A DNA stretch of 64,000 nucleotides from Allodiplogaster sudhausi (lineage: Eukaryota; Nematoda; Chromadorea; Rhabditida; Diplogasteridae), in NCBI GenBank assembly GCA_945643635.1, contig CALZFC010000021.1, positions 2,554,501-2,618,500 of the forward strand. The letters run 5' to 3'. The notes beneath the pieces are model-generated. The model was not told where the DNA came from and ran no database searches. It was given only the letters and a program-made list of their open reading frames with translations. The translations under genes were made by a program, and so were the position numbers. Positions 12,866-24,800 of the stretch are shown in pieces. How positions within the stretch are numbered: position 1 is the stretch's first letter; every line of letters starts with the position of its first letter.

Positions 12866-14879
12866 CTGAGATAGAGAGGAGAGCTCATCTCCTCAGAGCA
12901 GAGAGCTGATCGGGAGTGCACCTGTATACCAGCGGATATATTCTCTGTCTCTTTCTCTTCTTCTCTAACTTCTCTCTCTCTCACTTCCTCTCTCTCTCTC
13001 CCTCTCTTGTTCTTTGCCATCTTGTGCCTCCCATGTCGTCATTTCGCTGACTCTCACTGTCTGCACTCTCTTCTCTTCCCCCACTCTCTCGCAACAATCC
13101 ACTTCTACGTGAGCGCGACAGAGCTGCCGATCCTGCCAGCTCCTTCAGTATTCTCTCTTCTTTTTTCCCTTTTGCTCACTCTGCATCAGCCTATCTCTCT
13201 CTCTCTCTCGCCTAAAAATATCGCCGTCTTCTATTGTTCTCTCCACCCTCTCACTGTCTGCTTCTGACTCTGACTCCTTCTCTATTCTCATCTCTCTAAT
13301 CTCTTTCCAGCATCCCTCTCTCTCTCTCCCTTCGGTCTTCTTTCCTCTCCACTGATCACGGCTGCAGTACCGGAGGCCTTGCTTGACACGCTTCCATCTT
13401 CCGCGCGTATTGTCAAGACTCGATGGCTTGAGCCTACTGAAGTGAGCCGGCTTTTGCATTGTCGTTGGTCGCACCACCACCAAGCAGTGCGTGCATTGGC
13501 TTGATAAATCAATCAGTATGATCAGTTTATTAGGCAATCAATCTAATAAATCGATCAATAAATCTAGGTTTTCTGTAAGTGAAATCAATCAATAATACTA
13601 ATCCATAAATTGAAGGCTGTCACATGGGCATTGTCGCAGCCTTGAAAGAGGCGACGGCAGGGCAGAGTTGAGAAGAAGAAGGAGAAGAAGAAGAGAGGAG
13701 GAGGAGAAGCAGAAGCAACAACCCCTGATCTCCCCCCCCCAACAGCCATCAACACCATCCGACCCAACAAGCAACTCCACTCCGCTCCGCTCTCCTCGAG
13801 CTGCCTCCTCGACTTCACCATTCAACATACGGCCAGCACTCCTTGGCGTTCGTTGGCTTTTTCTTTTTGTAATTTAAACACGCATTATATTCAATGATTA
13901 TTCACAGTTTATTACCCTTTTTATGGTTTTTTTAACGTTCTTATCACTGAGCCCTATTTATGTTGTTGATCTTTTGAGCCGGCAGTAGTCCGCATCTTCT
14001 GCCATTCTCGCGCTCGAATACTACTGCCTTTCCTTTTTGTGTCCTCTTCTCAGTCTTGCGCCACCGCACTCGTGCCTTCTCCAATTCTTTACTTTTTCAG
14101 CTTCGCATTCGGCTATCTCTCTTTCTCTTCGCCTATCTCGATTTCTCTGTCTCTCTCTCCATTCCGCTTGTCAGCTTCTGCTCTGTTTGTTGTAATGTGC
14201 TTCTTCCACCACTGATTCAGCACTGTATGTACATGGTCGATGCCATTTTTCTTCTGTCTCTTTCTTTCTGTTTTCTCTTCTTTCTCTGCTTCTGCTTCAT
14301 CTCCATCAAGTAACTCTATATCCTGCAAATTAAGCCCCCCTACAAGCTGGCATTCACGGCTGGCACTTGCCGCCTTCAAAACTGATTGCGTTTTTTCCCA
14401 TTCAATTTCTTTTGTCCTGCAACCTCTTCCTCTCTCATTATTTTGCCTACTCTCCCTCCCTCTACCTCTCATTCTCCAGCACTCTCTATTTCTCTCTATT
14501 TCTCTCTCCTTCCCTCATATTTCTGTTGTTGCCGTTCCAGCACTTTTCGGAACTTCTCTGAATACACTGTGAACTCATCTCTCCAAAAGGTGGTAAAGAA
14601 CGAAATAGAACTACATTTGTGATGCGTCTACACTTTAATCATGCATCGATATTTTTTCAAATTTAATATCTCATCGATTTTTATTCAATATTTGAAAATA
14701 AATATTATATTGAAGAATGACGGATCTTGAATCAAATTTTTTTTTAAATATTTTTTCCCGGCGTCCAATTCAGACTCTTCTTTCTTTTCTTCTTCTTCTA
14801 GACTTGTGCAGAATGCTTAGTGAACGAAAAAAGAAGATAATTTGTGATAAATAAATATATTTAAATTTTTTTATTAAAT
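11753..14879. other. Intergenic, CT/GA-rich, no gene seen
   Basis: AT-rich sequence with several GA/CT tracts (for example 12795-12865 and 13195-13210). A GA-rich purine block followed by an A/C-rich block lies near 13665-13790. Open frames here are low complexity and have no recognisable exon structure. Confidence 0.6.
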
Positions 14880-17800
14880 ATGTATAAATTAAAGCTGTGG
14901 CTGCTGGCCGCAATCGCGTGGCTGCAGCCGCAGCGCTGCCGTGCGGGCCGCGAAGGCGAGCTGTACGACAAGCTGCTCGAGGAACACCAAGCACTCGTGC
15001 GACCCGTCGAGGACCCCAACCGGCCCGTCCAGGTCAAGATCGGCGTCATTCTCCAGCAGATCGTCAATGTGGTACAGGATGGGCTATTGGCCAGCACGTT
15101 GTCATGAACTATACTTGATTACTATTTACCTCCTCTATATGCACATAAGACGCTGTCAACACAAAGAGTTCCCACTTTTCGCTGTAAAACCCCTCATCGC
15201 GGAAGTATGTTTCAAAAGAAAATGAGGGAGAGACAAAAATGGTAGACTTGTGCTCAGAATACGCGATTTCTTAGACCAATTTTCTTCCCCACATTTTACT
15301 CTTCTTTGGCCTGATTTCATCCATTATGGTTAAAAAATATAAAAAATATTCAGTAATTTGTCGAACACCATCATTTTCATCTGTCAAATTTTTTTCTTCT
15401 ATGACATCGTTTCGCAGGCAAAAGTGAAAGATGTTTAGTTATCTTACATCCTTACCATTTGCGACATGGCGATTCCTTGAATTGCTCACAAACGTTTCAA
15501 TTAGACAAGTTAACATGCCACTTAATAAAAGGGAACATGTGATTGTGGCAATTCAGAATAAGTAGCTGCCTTATTTTCAGGACGAGAAGAATCAAGTTGT
15601 ACATGTCAACGGCTACTTGAAAATGGTTCGTAATGAGACATTAAATTGTTTAATTTGCTATATTTTATGAACAGTTGAAAAATAGCTTCGACAATGTAGT
15701 TTGGAGCGTAAAAATTCTGCTCAAAAGAGTAAAAGAGCAGAGATTTGCAGAAGAATATCTGTTGATTATCTGTTTTCTATAGCGAGAATAGGTCTGTTTG
15801 CGTACGACGAGGTGTACTCAAAGGAGGAAAGATATCATCTCGAATCCCCTCTAGACAAGCACACACTAATGAGCTCCTCAAGAGCGAAAATACTGAGGAT
15901 TTTTGAAGTGGTAGAAGTAGTATGACGTAAATACATATATGTACATATAGCACAACCGAAAAAAAAATAACCAGAGCTATAGTTAGCTGCGATATTTTTG
16001 TTTCATAAACTTATTCGAAACACTAGACGAAATCACGAAAAAGTCAACAAACACTTCATCAAGAATATTCTCCATGTTTATATTTATACGAAACTTGACA
16101 AGGAAGTAGGAATTGCGAGGCTTGTTCAGCTAAAATTAGAATTCTCTCTGTTTCTAATGTAAGTGTATAAATATATTCTTCACGGCTCGAATCTAAAGGG
16201 AATTCAAGAGCGTTGAATAACATAGAAAGAATATGAGATATAGGGATGTAGAGTTTGTATGTACATATGTAGTATGCATGCAAATAGTCGGCGAGAGTGG
16301 TTAAAAATAAACTTACATAAAATTGCAAATTTACCTGGAATGGAGACTGGGAACGTGCAAATGTTGTTGTGTTTCTTTTTTCCAGAGTATTTTTTGGTGA
16401 CATACTTGTTCTGCCAGGAATGGACAGACTACACGATGGTGTGGGAGCCGGCAGAGTTCGATGGAGTAACCGATCTGCGATTCCGCAAGGAGCATCTCTG
16501 GACGCCCGACGTGCTGCTCTACAACTCGGCCGATCCCCACTACGACAGCTCCTTCCCGTCCAATCTCGTCGTCTACAGCAACGGACTCGTCAATTGGATG
16601 CCACCCGGTGATCATTCCCTTGTTCCATTCAGTTTTATTCGTAAGACTAATAATGTTGCCGAAAACTAAACCAAACACGCCTACAAATTCGAAAAATAAA
16701 TTTATTGTATTTAAATAAATATATTTCTAAATAAATTATAATTAATAAATTAAAATAAATTTATACTAAGATTCTGTCTGTTCGAAGAAGTTAGCAAAAG
16801 GCTTAATTTAAAAAATTATTAATTTGAATATTTCAGGAGTCTTCAAGCTGACATGTCAAATGAATATAGTATATTTTCCATTCGATGAGCAGCGTTGCTG
16901 GTTAAAAGTAAGTTTTTTTCAGCCTTTGAGTGAAATTGAAATACTGAGTATATTCTTAGTTCGGTTCGTGGACTTTTGACGGAACGAAGCTCGATCTTCA
17001 AATTGACGATAATGGATTCGACGTCTCAAGCTACTCGCCGAATGGAGAGTGGATATTGGAAAGTTTGTGATTTTGACATTTACGCTATTCTCGATGAGGT
17101 AATTTTCCTGCGAATAGCAACGTTTTTTTTCCAGATGTAACTGCAACTCGCAATATTCAGGTGAGGAGTAACCTTTATTAATTCAGCTCTAAGTAGTCAA
17201 CATCTTTTTCAAGATCATGCATGTATTTCAGCACTACGAATGCTGTCCAGAACCATATTATGATGTTTTGTTTTCATTCTTGATTCGCCGTCGGGGACTC
17301 TACTACGGTAAGCGCATTCTATTGCTTTGCATGTCTACGGAAATTATGATAATTGTGAAAATTAATAAACAAATCAGTATTGACTGACTCTTCAGCGTTT
17401 AATCTAATCTTGCCGTGCATTCTCATTACTATGCTCACGCTCGTCGGTTTCACGCTCCCGCCGGATGCCGGAGAGAAGATGTCATTACGTCAGTCACTCG
17501 ACATATTTCGTTCTTTTAAAATCAGTAGCGGAATCTGTTGATTGTTATTCAGTCAAATTAAATTTACGAAATGTCCTTGCTTCTCTATCACAAAAGCTGC
17601 ATCTATTTCAGAGGTCACAATAATGCTCTCGATAAGCGTCTTCCAAAATAACGTCGCCGAAATGTCGCCGAACACATCTGAAGCCGTTCCATTTCTGGGT
17701 ATGCACTATACACAGATTAATTTTTAATTAATGCAATGAATGCGATCGAAGGCGTTTTCTTCTCCGTGTGCATGTTCACGTGTGCGGCGTCAGTGGTCGC

Positions 17801-18964
17801 GACCTCACTCGTCCTCAACTTCCACCATCGCAATCGGCGAACGCACAAGATGACAGGACTGGTGCGCTCTTCTAATTGTCACCTTCGACACTGTCTTCAG
17901 AATTCCATAACTTTTATCATTTTTACATATTGTTCAGAAACGTTTCCATTAAAAAAAGAGATCGTTATCCTCTCGATTAGACGATCAGAACATATCATCT
18001 GCTTATTCCAAGGCTATGAGTCTTGTTTGTTTGTTCGCAAAACAAATATAATAACATGTGGGTGTGGATATTGGAGAAGGCTATGAAATATGGGGTAAGT
18101 TTGAAACGGAAGTGCCAGAAAGAAGCCGGTTCGTTGCAGATGAAGCGCGTGATGCTGCACTGGCTGCCGTGGCTGCTCATGATGCGGCGGCCCGGCTGCG
18201 TGGCCATCGACCGCAAGCTGGTCAGGCGGAGGAAGCGCGCCAAGGAGCGCATCGACATCTGCATGGCCGCGCTGCTTGAGGCATCCTTCTTTTCTGATTT
18301 AACCATTCGAAAATCTATTGGTTGCGATAGGACAAGCTTTATTTTCTTATATAAAATTTTTTTCTTATATATTTATTTTCTTTATTATATAAAAAAAAAT
18401 TAGATTTTTTTTAAGTATTGATAAATACTAGTTGTATGCAGGACGTCCCGGCGCCCGACTTGGCCGGCCGCGGAAAAGCGGCGCTCGCAGCGCAAGTCGC
18501 GCAGCTGCTTGTGCTGCAGCAGATCTACACCGACCTTGCGGTAGGCTTCCTCATTCAATCTCTACTTTCTTTTTCTTCCCTTTGGTCTGCTCTGCTTCAT
18601 CTCCTTTACGACTTATTGGGCTCCGCTCACTCTAACAGGCATGATTTATTGTCCTTTTCGCTGAACTGATTAGTTCGGAGGAATTAAATTTATACGCTCA
18701 ACACAGATCCATGGATATGAAGGCTATATTTAGTGCAAGCGTTTGGAATTTCTCCAACTATTTAATCAAGTTAGCCTAAATGATTGCTTGAAGGCGATGA
18801 ACGCTAGAACAGAGCGCGAAGAAGCGGAGAAGATGACGGAGGACGACTGGCACTTCTGTGCCATGGTGCTGGACCGCCTCTGTCTCTACATCCTTTCCTC
18901 ATTCATCCTTCTCACCTCTATCTTCCTCTTCTCACTCGTTCCTGATATTGCCAAGAGTTTCTGA
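14880..18964 (+). CDS. Nicotinic acetylcholine receptor alpha-type subunit (ACR-16/alpha7-like group)
   Basis: This is a Cys-loop ligand-gated cation channel subunit of the plasma membrane. Exons: 14880-15071, 15581-15625, 16418-16607, 16837-16907, 16960-17062, 17135-17160, 17232-17307, 17396-17488, 17612-17698, 17752-17861, 18140-18280, 18442-18540 and 18794-18964. All phases match and give 467 residues. Visible parts, in order: a signal peptide; DEKNQ and WTDY ligand-domain motifs; a 13-residue Cys-loop containing FPFD; the vicinal cysteines of [11 protein letters not shown] that mark alpha subunits; M1 ending [11 protein letters not shown]2 with Glu at -1' and 20'; M3; an [13 protein letters not shown] intracellular start; and a C-terminal M4 after [14 protein letters not shown]2 has Gln at 4' and Gln-Asn-Asn at 15'-17'. 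The exon ending at 18280 is followed by GC, implying a GC-AG intron. Membership of the alpha7-like nematode group is inferred from motif similarity. I do not assign a specific orthologue. Confidence 0.93.
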
Positions 18965-19954
18965 GATGGAAATCTTGGAAAATGGCTCCGCTGGGTGTCT
19001 CCATGCCTCCCTGAGGCGAGAAAGTTCTCTAGAATCAACTCTATGACTAGCCCTTTTGCGTAGCTCCTCTATCCATAGTTGCTTCTTTTTCTCAAAGGAC
19101 ACTCATCTTCAGCAACACATCCAATTATTTCCCACTTTTACATTTCGACCCGTAGGATCGCGCGCTGTCAAGAGACGGCAGACTACAGCCAAAAAGTGTT
19201 CGTAAATGATTCTCGCGCTCGTGTCATCTTCATAGCTCCCATGAAGTACTTGAGAACGCACATGCACTTTCGGGTTCGGACACTGTCAATATTTCTCTTG
19301 TAGCTCTGATATTCATATCGCTCAACGTGATCTCGGCTTCTCTACGCGTTCCATAAGTGTATAGTCCTATTCGATGATTTGTTTCCGTTTATCTGAAATT
19401 CTGGTGTGATAAATTAATGCGAGTTAAAGCGTAGTAACAAGTATGATGTTTGATTACAACTGTAAAGAGTGGAGAGAAATTGCAGACTAATATTATGTGT
19501 GCCGCATTAAAGGAAGTATCCGGGGAATAATTATACAGTAGTGCTAGAAAACCAGTTTTAATGCGCGCGCTCATAAAGTTGCCTGTCACTCGGTCGAGAA
19601 CGCATTTGAAATATGAAGGGAGCTCTCACCTGCCGTGGCTAATTCTCAACCCGCTTGTTTTCACGTTACTATTGCTCAGAATGTAATGTAAGAAAATCGC
19701 TTAAACTTTCTGGACATATGATTTACGCCAAGAGCTTATCCATATAGAAAAAAACCTAGGTTAATTTTTCCCCGGATATCTGTAAATTCGCGATGTGTAA
19801 TAAAAGGAGAACAGCAAATTGAAAACAAAATTCACTATTGCAAAACAAGAATGTCTTAGAATTTGCAGCGGACAACTAATAGGTTCATATACCTGACAAA
19901 TACAATTTTCGCACTGATTTTTCGAAATATCTACCGAACAAGCAGTAAGGTTCT
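18965..19954. other. Intergenic, no gene seen
   Basis: AT-rich sequence between the receptor stop codon and the collagen remnant. No coding potential or repeat structure is recognised. Confidence 0.5.
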
Positions 19955-20967
19955 TCAGCTAGAAGCTGGTTGATGGTGGGAACGGATGATAAGACTACCG
20001 TGACGACGTTGTTGCATGCTGAGGTTGACAGTCCGAGGAGGGCAGGAATAATACTCTGTGTCGGCTCGGGTTTTCCCACGAAGTCTCGCACTCCCGGGCA
20101 CTCCATCTTGTCCTGGGTACCTATAACTTCCATTAGGCCCGCGGGGCCCGGGCATGCCAAGATGGCCAGCTTCACCGCGACGTCTTCGCCGTCCACGAAG
20201 CACTCGAGGTCCCGGCCTTCCGGCCTCTCCTCGTCCGCCATGCCTCCTCTTCCCATTCCGACCAGGGCGTCTACTAGTCCCACGTCGTCCTGAGACACCG
20301 CCACGCCCAGGATAACTTTCCGCCATGGTTATTTCTTCCCGGAGGTTCTCACTGCCCGAGATGACCATCGAACCCAGGCACGCAGACTGGCCCATCAGGT
20401 CCTGGGCTGCCACGAGGTCCAGCTGGACAATTCTGATAGTTCGATACATGACCAGAAGCGATTGCAATGCAAGGAATGCCGTGCCGGCCGCCGGCGCAGC
20501 TCATGCCGTTCTCTCCTTCTTTCCCTGGAGCATCGTGAGGCCCACGAGTCCCGCGCTGGCATGTCTGCCACTCACAGCACATGCACAGAGCGAAGAAGAA
20601 GAAACTCGCTTTGAAGGTTTCCATCCAACGGCTGAACGCGTCTACCGACGAACGAATCATCTCTTTCCATGTATCGTCCGCAAGCATCTCAATAAGGAAA
20701 CATTTAGCTTACAACAACTATGAACATATGTATGTATGTACTACATATGTACATACCTATAGAATCAATTTCTGATAGCAAAATAACATTGTGTGCATGA
20801 GATATCCGTGAAGAATAAATATTGAGGTCAACTTTAAACTCTGTAATGTCATTCAATTCGTACTCATAGAATGCAGCGATGTCGCAAACGAGCAATCCAA
20901 GCAGGAGAATTGTGAGGAATACCGCGAAGCCGAGTGATGCCGTGTTCAGTGATGCCGAACGGAGCAC
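19955..20967 (-). pseudogene. Cuticle collagen pseudogene
   Basis: Exon 1 (20967-20833) encodes a typical nematode cuticle-collagen N-terminus: a hydrophobic signal-anchor, then FYEYELNDITEFK. It joins in phase to an exon starting at 20687 with DDTWKEM and a Cys-rich block. Short Gly-X-Y runs follow (CPAGPRGSPGPDGP and others). The reading is interrupted by an in-frame TGA at 20351-20349, and collagen-like sequence resumes in another frame near 20310. Downstream, many triplet-register glycines are replaced, mainly by Arg, for example GRRGTSRRPGRNG. Loss of Gly every third residue destroys triple-helix capacity. A stop plus a frameshift plus Gly-to-Arg decay supports a dead gene. An assembly error alone would not explain the missense pattern. 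Confidence 0.8.
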
Positions 20968-21879
20968 AACTCTGCATGTCTGCCGAAGTGAGAAGGAGGA
21001 TATGGCACATATATCGCAGCCGCAGATTTCGTGAGATCTCTTTATATCCGGGCTCCTTATACGAATAAATCGCGCAAATAACCTTCATCGTGCTCGAGGA
21101 CGTCTCTGAGGGACGTCCATGTAGAAGATTTTTATCGTAGCCAAGGGGTCCGTTTCAAGACCTATTTGGATAGAGGCATTTCGGAGCACGTCCAGTGCAA
21201 TTCGAATTATGTAACTCATTTCATTTGAGGACGTCTAGCACATCTCATAAGGCATAATAAAAGTGAAACTGACCGCCTCTACTTCATTAATACGCGTTCT
21301 TGTTTCAGGCTCTTTCGGCTTATTCCCCCCCATCCATGACATCAACCGGAAAAAAGAATCCCTGGTCTAGGTTGCTGAAAGCAAATTTTATGTGCTTTTC
21401 GTTAAAATGGTCCTTCATGTCCATTTGGTGCACATATGTATATATATGTACATCCCGAAAAACTTTGTGTGAATTGAAGCTATATTTCCGTGGATGCGAA
21501 AGGAGGTAATAAGATATATATTAGTTTGTTAACTTGCTCATATGTAATTACATGCATACATACAGCAGCATGTGCCGCATAGCGCACGCCTCAAAGAATT
21601 AGTATTTGAATTGGTGCTGGCGGATTCGCGCTAGAACCACTTACCGCGTCCCCCACCAACGCGTGCGTTGCACCGGCGCGAACAAGAGCCAGAATATGGT
21701 GGTTCAAATATGCGGAATGAATAGCCTAACGGACTAGCATGCTTGTAAAAACCTCAGCGCCACATTAATTAAATTTTTTGCTGAAAATTCTTAACATAAG
21801 GCATTCACATATGTCTCTATTTGTTTTCCTTTTAATAATAATTGCAATTGCATAATGTTTTTTGAAGGCTAGTAAAAAC
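20968..21879. other. Intergenic, no gene seen
   Basis: Mixed AT-rich DNA with TACATATGTA-type tetranucleotide palindromes near 21432-21452 and 21535-21565. A short GC-rich patch lies at about 21615-21690 with no clear gene. Confidence 0.5.
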
Positions 21880-24800
21880 ATGGCGAAAGAGGAACAACTC
21901 GCAACGAGGAAGCGAGGACGGCCGAGGAAGATGCCTGCGCCCGATGATGTGGTTTCTACATTCCTTGTCATATGAAGAGGATTTAAAAAAATTAAATGTT
22001 GTAGCCTAGCATTGCAATTGCGGAATGTTACATTTTATAAACTCCAATTATGTAGCTGTCGGACGTCGGCGACGATCCGAATGTGTCAAGCACTTCAAAA
22101 AGCTACACATCGCCAAAGCAGAAGGTGACTGGGCGGCTTCTTTGACTCCTCAATAATAATTTTGCAAATTAGCTTGTGAATGACAGCACAATGTTGTTGT
22201 GTACACGCTACTCAACGAATGTAAGCGAAATACTCACTTTCAAAATTTTATTCTGACATATATTCTGCCATATTTTCTTTATAATGCAGATGCGTGAAGA
22301 GGAGAAGCGCACGGCTCATTCGCCGGTAAAAAGAGAATCAGAAGGCCGGAAAAGTAGCCGTTTCTACATGTATATCACTGATGATGAGGACGAATATGTT
22401 AGAACCCATCTTGAGACTAGTTATTTCATTTATGATTTATTTTTCCAAAAAAGGAGAAAAATTAATGACTATTTAGCAGAATTCCGACGAAGTAGCGCCC
22501 AGAAAGCGTGGGCGGCCTCGGGCGGCATCAAGTCACTACAAGGTTGCTCAATACACGAGCTTCAGTTTTGAAAATTAAGAAAAAAAAACTGCAAATTCTC
22601 TTTCAATCTTTGAGAATAATGACAACGACTCTTCGGAAGAGGAGCCTTCTGAGAGCTATAATGGCTTTGCGAGGCGAACAAGGGTTTGACCAGCACTTTC
22701 TTATATGTATATATACATGTACATACATATACTATATATTAGTTTGATATTCTCATCTATTGCTTTCTTAGGGCTCTCATCGTACAAATCGTTCAGCAGA
22801 AGTGTCATCGCATGATGCAACGAGTGTAAGCAGTTTCCGCATTCAGTTCCAAAGCTAGCGACTTATAAAATGGATTATGCACGAATTATAATTATTCCCC
22901 ATAGCCCCGCCAAAACCAACACCCAATTTGTGTTCGCCTCGATGAAATTGCTAATTGGTTTGCTTTCTCGCGGAGTGGAGAGAGATAGAGCGAGAGAGAG
23001 AGAGAGAGAAAGAGGAGGGAAGACAGGGAGAAACAGAAGAGTCATGGAGTTACAGGGACGAAGAGGTCGGCGAAGGAATGACGAAGAACTGCCGCGACGG
23101 GTACCTCGGCACGCCAGTTCGCAGAAGGTTCTTTATTGATTGCTGCACAAATGATTTCTATATGTTTCTATTGCAACATACAGATATACTTAAGCACATT
23201 CCAACTTCCATATACATATAAACATATGTATATGTATGTAGCTATCGAAATTTTGAAATAACCAGTTTTAAGTGCAGTTAACAAAAATATTTAATATGTT
23301 CTCAAGAATCCGCTCGATTACGAAACATCGTCAGACGAAGCGAATTCGTCGAGGTCAAAGGTTAGAAGATGAAGACAGCAGCATAAAATGATTAAATCTG
23401 ATATTGTGTGCTTGCAGATGTCAACTCGACGATCATTGAAACACGACAAGGCGAGCAATGCTAGCACTCAAGAGAACGGAAGGGTTTGTGGTTTTAGAGT
23501 CATGCCTTTACTAATAATTACTTTGTAAGGAAGTCGCTTTATAGAATCATATTCCTGCTCGTTCACTAAGGGAGAAGATTCCTACGACTTCTAAAAGTGG
23601 CTACTCATCCGGCTCGCAACGGATTCCCAGAGTAATTTCCTCGCCTATTGAGAATTCTTGAACTGATGATTATTTTTCGGATTGTGTGTAAAATACTTGC
23701 TTTCGACATACAGCATTTTAGTTTGGTTTTAGAGTCAAATTGGGCAGCCGGATAACGCGCGATCGTCCTCTGACGACGAGAGAATCGAAGAAGCTAGAAA
23801 ACGTCAAGCTAGAAAGGTGATCGTATAGTCGCTTCTTTCATTTGTCTGTGGTTTGTCAAATTTACACTGATATTAATCGCCTTGGTTCAGCGGCCACTCC
23901 AGCAAGAGAAGGAAGTGAAGGCGAAGGACAGTGCAAAGCGACTGGATGCGAAGCAGACTTCTAAAGTTTGTTCCTGTTTCAAAGACTCGAGAATATAGGC
24001 TCACATGTAAAAATAAACATGTAAAATAATATTCGTAAGGAGCATAACAAGAAAAACCCAGTACTGTATTTCAGGCTACTGTAGACGCAACAAAGATAGA
24101 AGCAAATCGTGTGGCTACAGGCCAGGAACACGCTACAGTCAGCATCATTTAAACCTACCTATTTTATACCACTGCTTATCTATGTATATAAAGACAAAAA
24201 TACGAGCATACTGATCAATAATAGAATAGAAAAAAGATATTATAGGGATTTTAATTTTGCTTCAAATTTTTAGTATTGCAGCAAGGGTGTTCACTAAAAT
24301 CACGCTGTGTTTTGGCCCTCGTCACAATCAAATTTGTTTTAGTACATATCGAACAAAAATTTTGCTTTTGTTTTGTGATTCTTATACGGATTATGAGAGC
24401 CTTCGTTAGCGCCACCAACTTAACGAGTATACTCAGGCATCTTCGAAGCCCCAACAATGCCAAGACGAAGAAGATTCTGACGTGGAGATGAGGGGACTGT
24501 TGAAGCAGACGGATAATAAGGCTGGTTGATTTTCTCGTTTTCATACTAACGCAATAACTACGAGTAAGTGCACAGTGTCTGTTGATATGTTTTTCGATGC
24601 CTGCCTATCTCTCTTTGCAAACTCTTTTCAATGAAATTTCTCTCAAAGTCAGCAAAGAATTCAGAAAAAAGAAGATATATTTAAGAAGATATACATTGAT
24701 TAGCTTATTAAGAAGAAACTCGGATGCGCGACGCATGAAGAATTGATTGCGATCAAGGCGACATTCAAAAAGGTGCACAAGCGATATCACGAGTACGTCA

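Noticed and set aside
13585..13877. Frames on both strands around a purine-rich block
   Set aside because: Driven by a GAAGAAGAG-like simple repeat; no homology signal.
21610..21695. Possible tRNA or SINE on the minus strand
   Set aside because: A GAATCCGCC-like B-box resemblance is present, but there is no anticodon arm or pairing acceptor.
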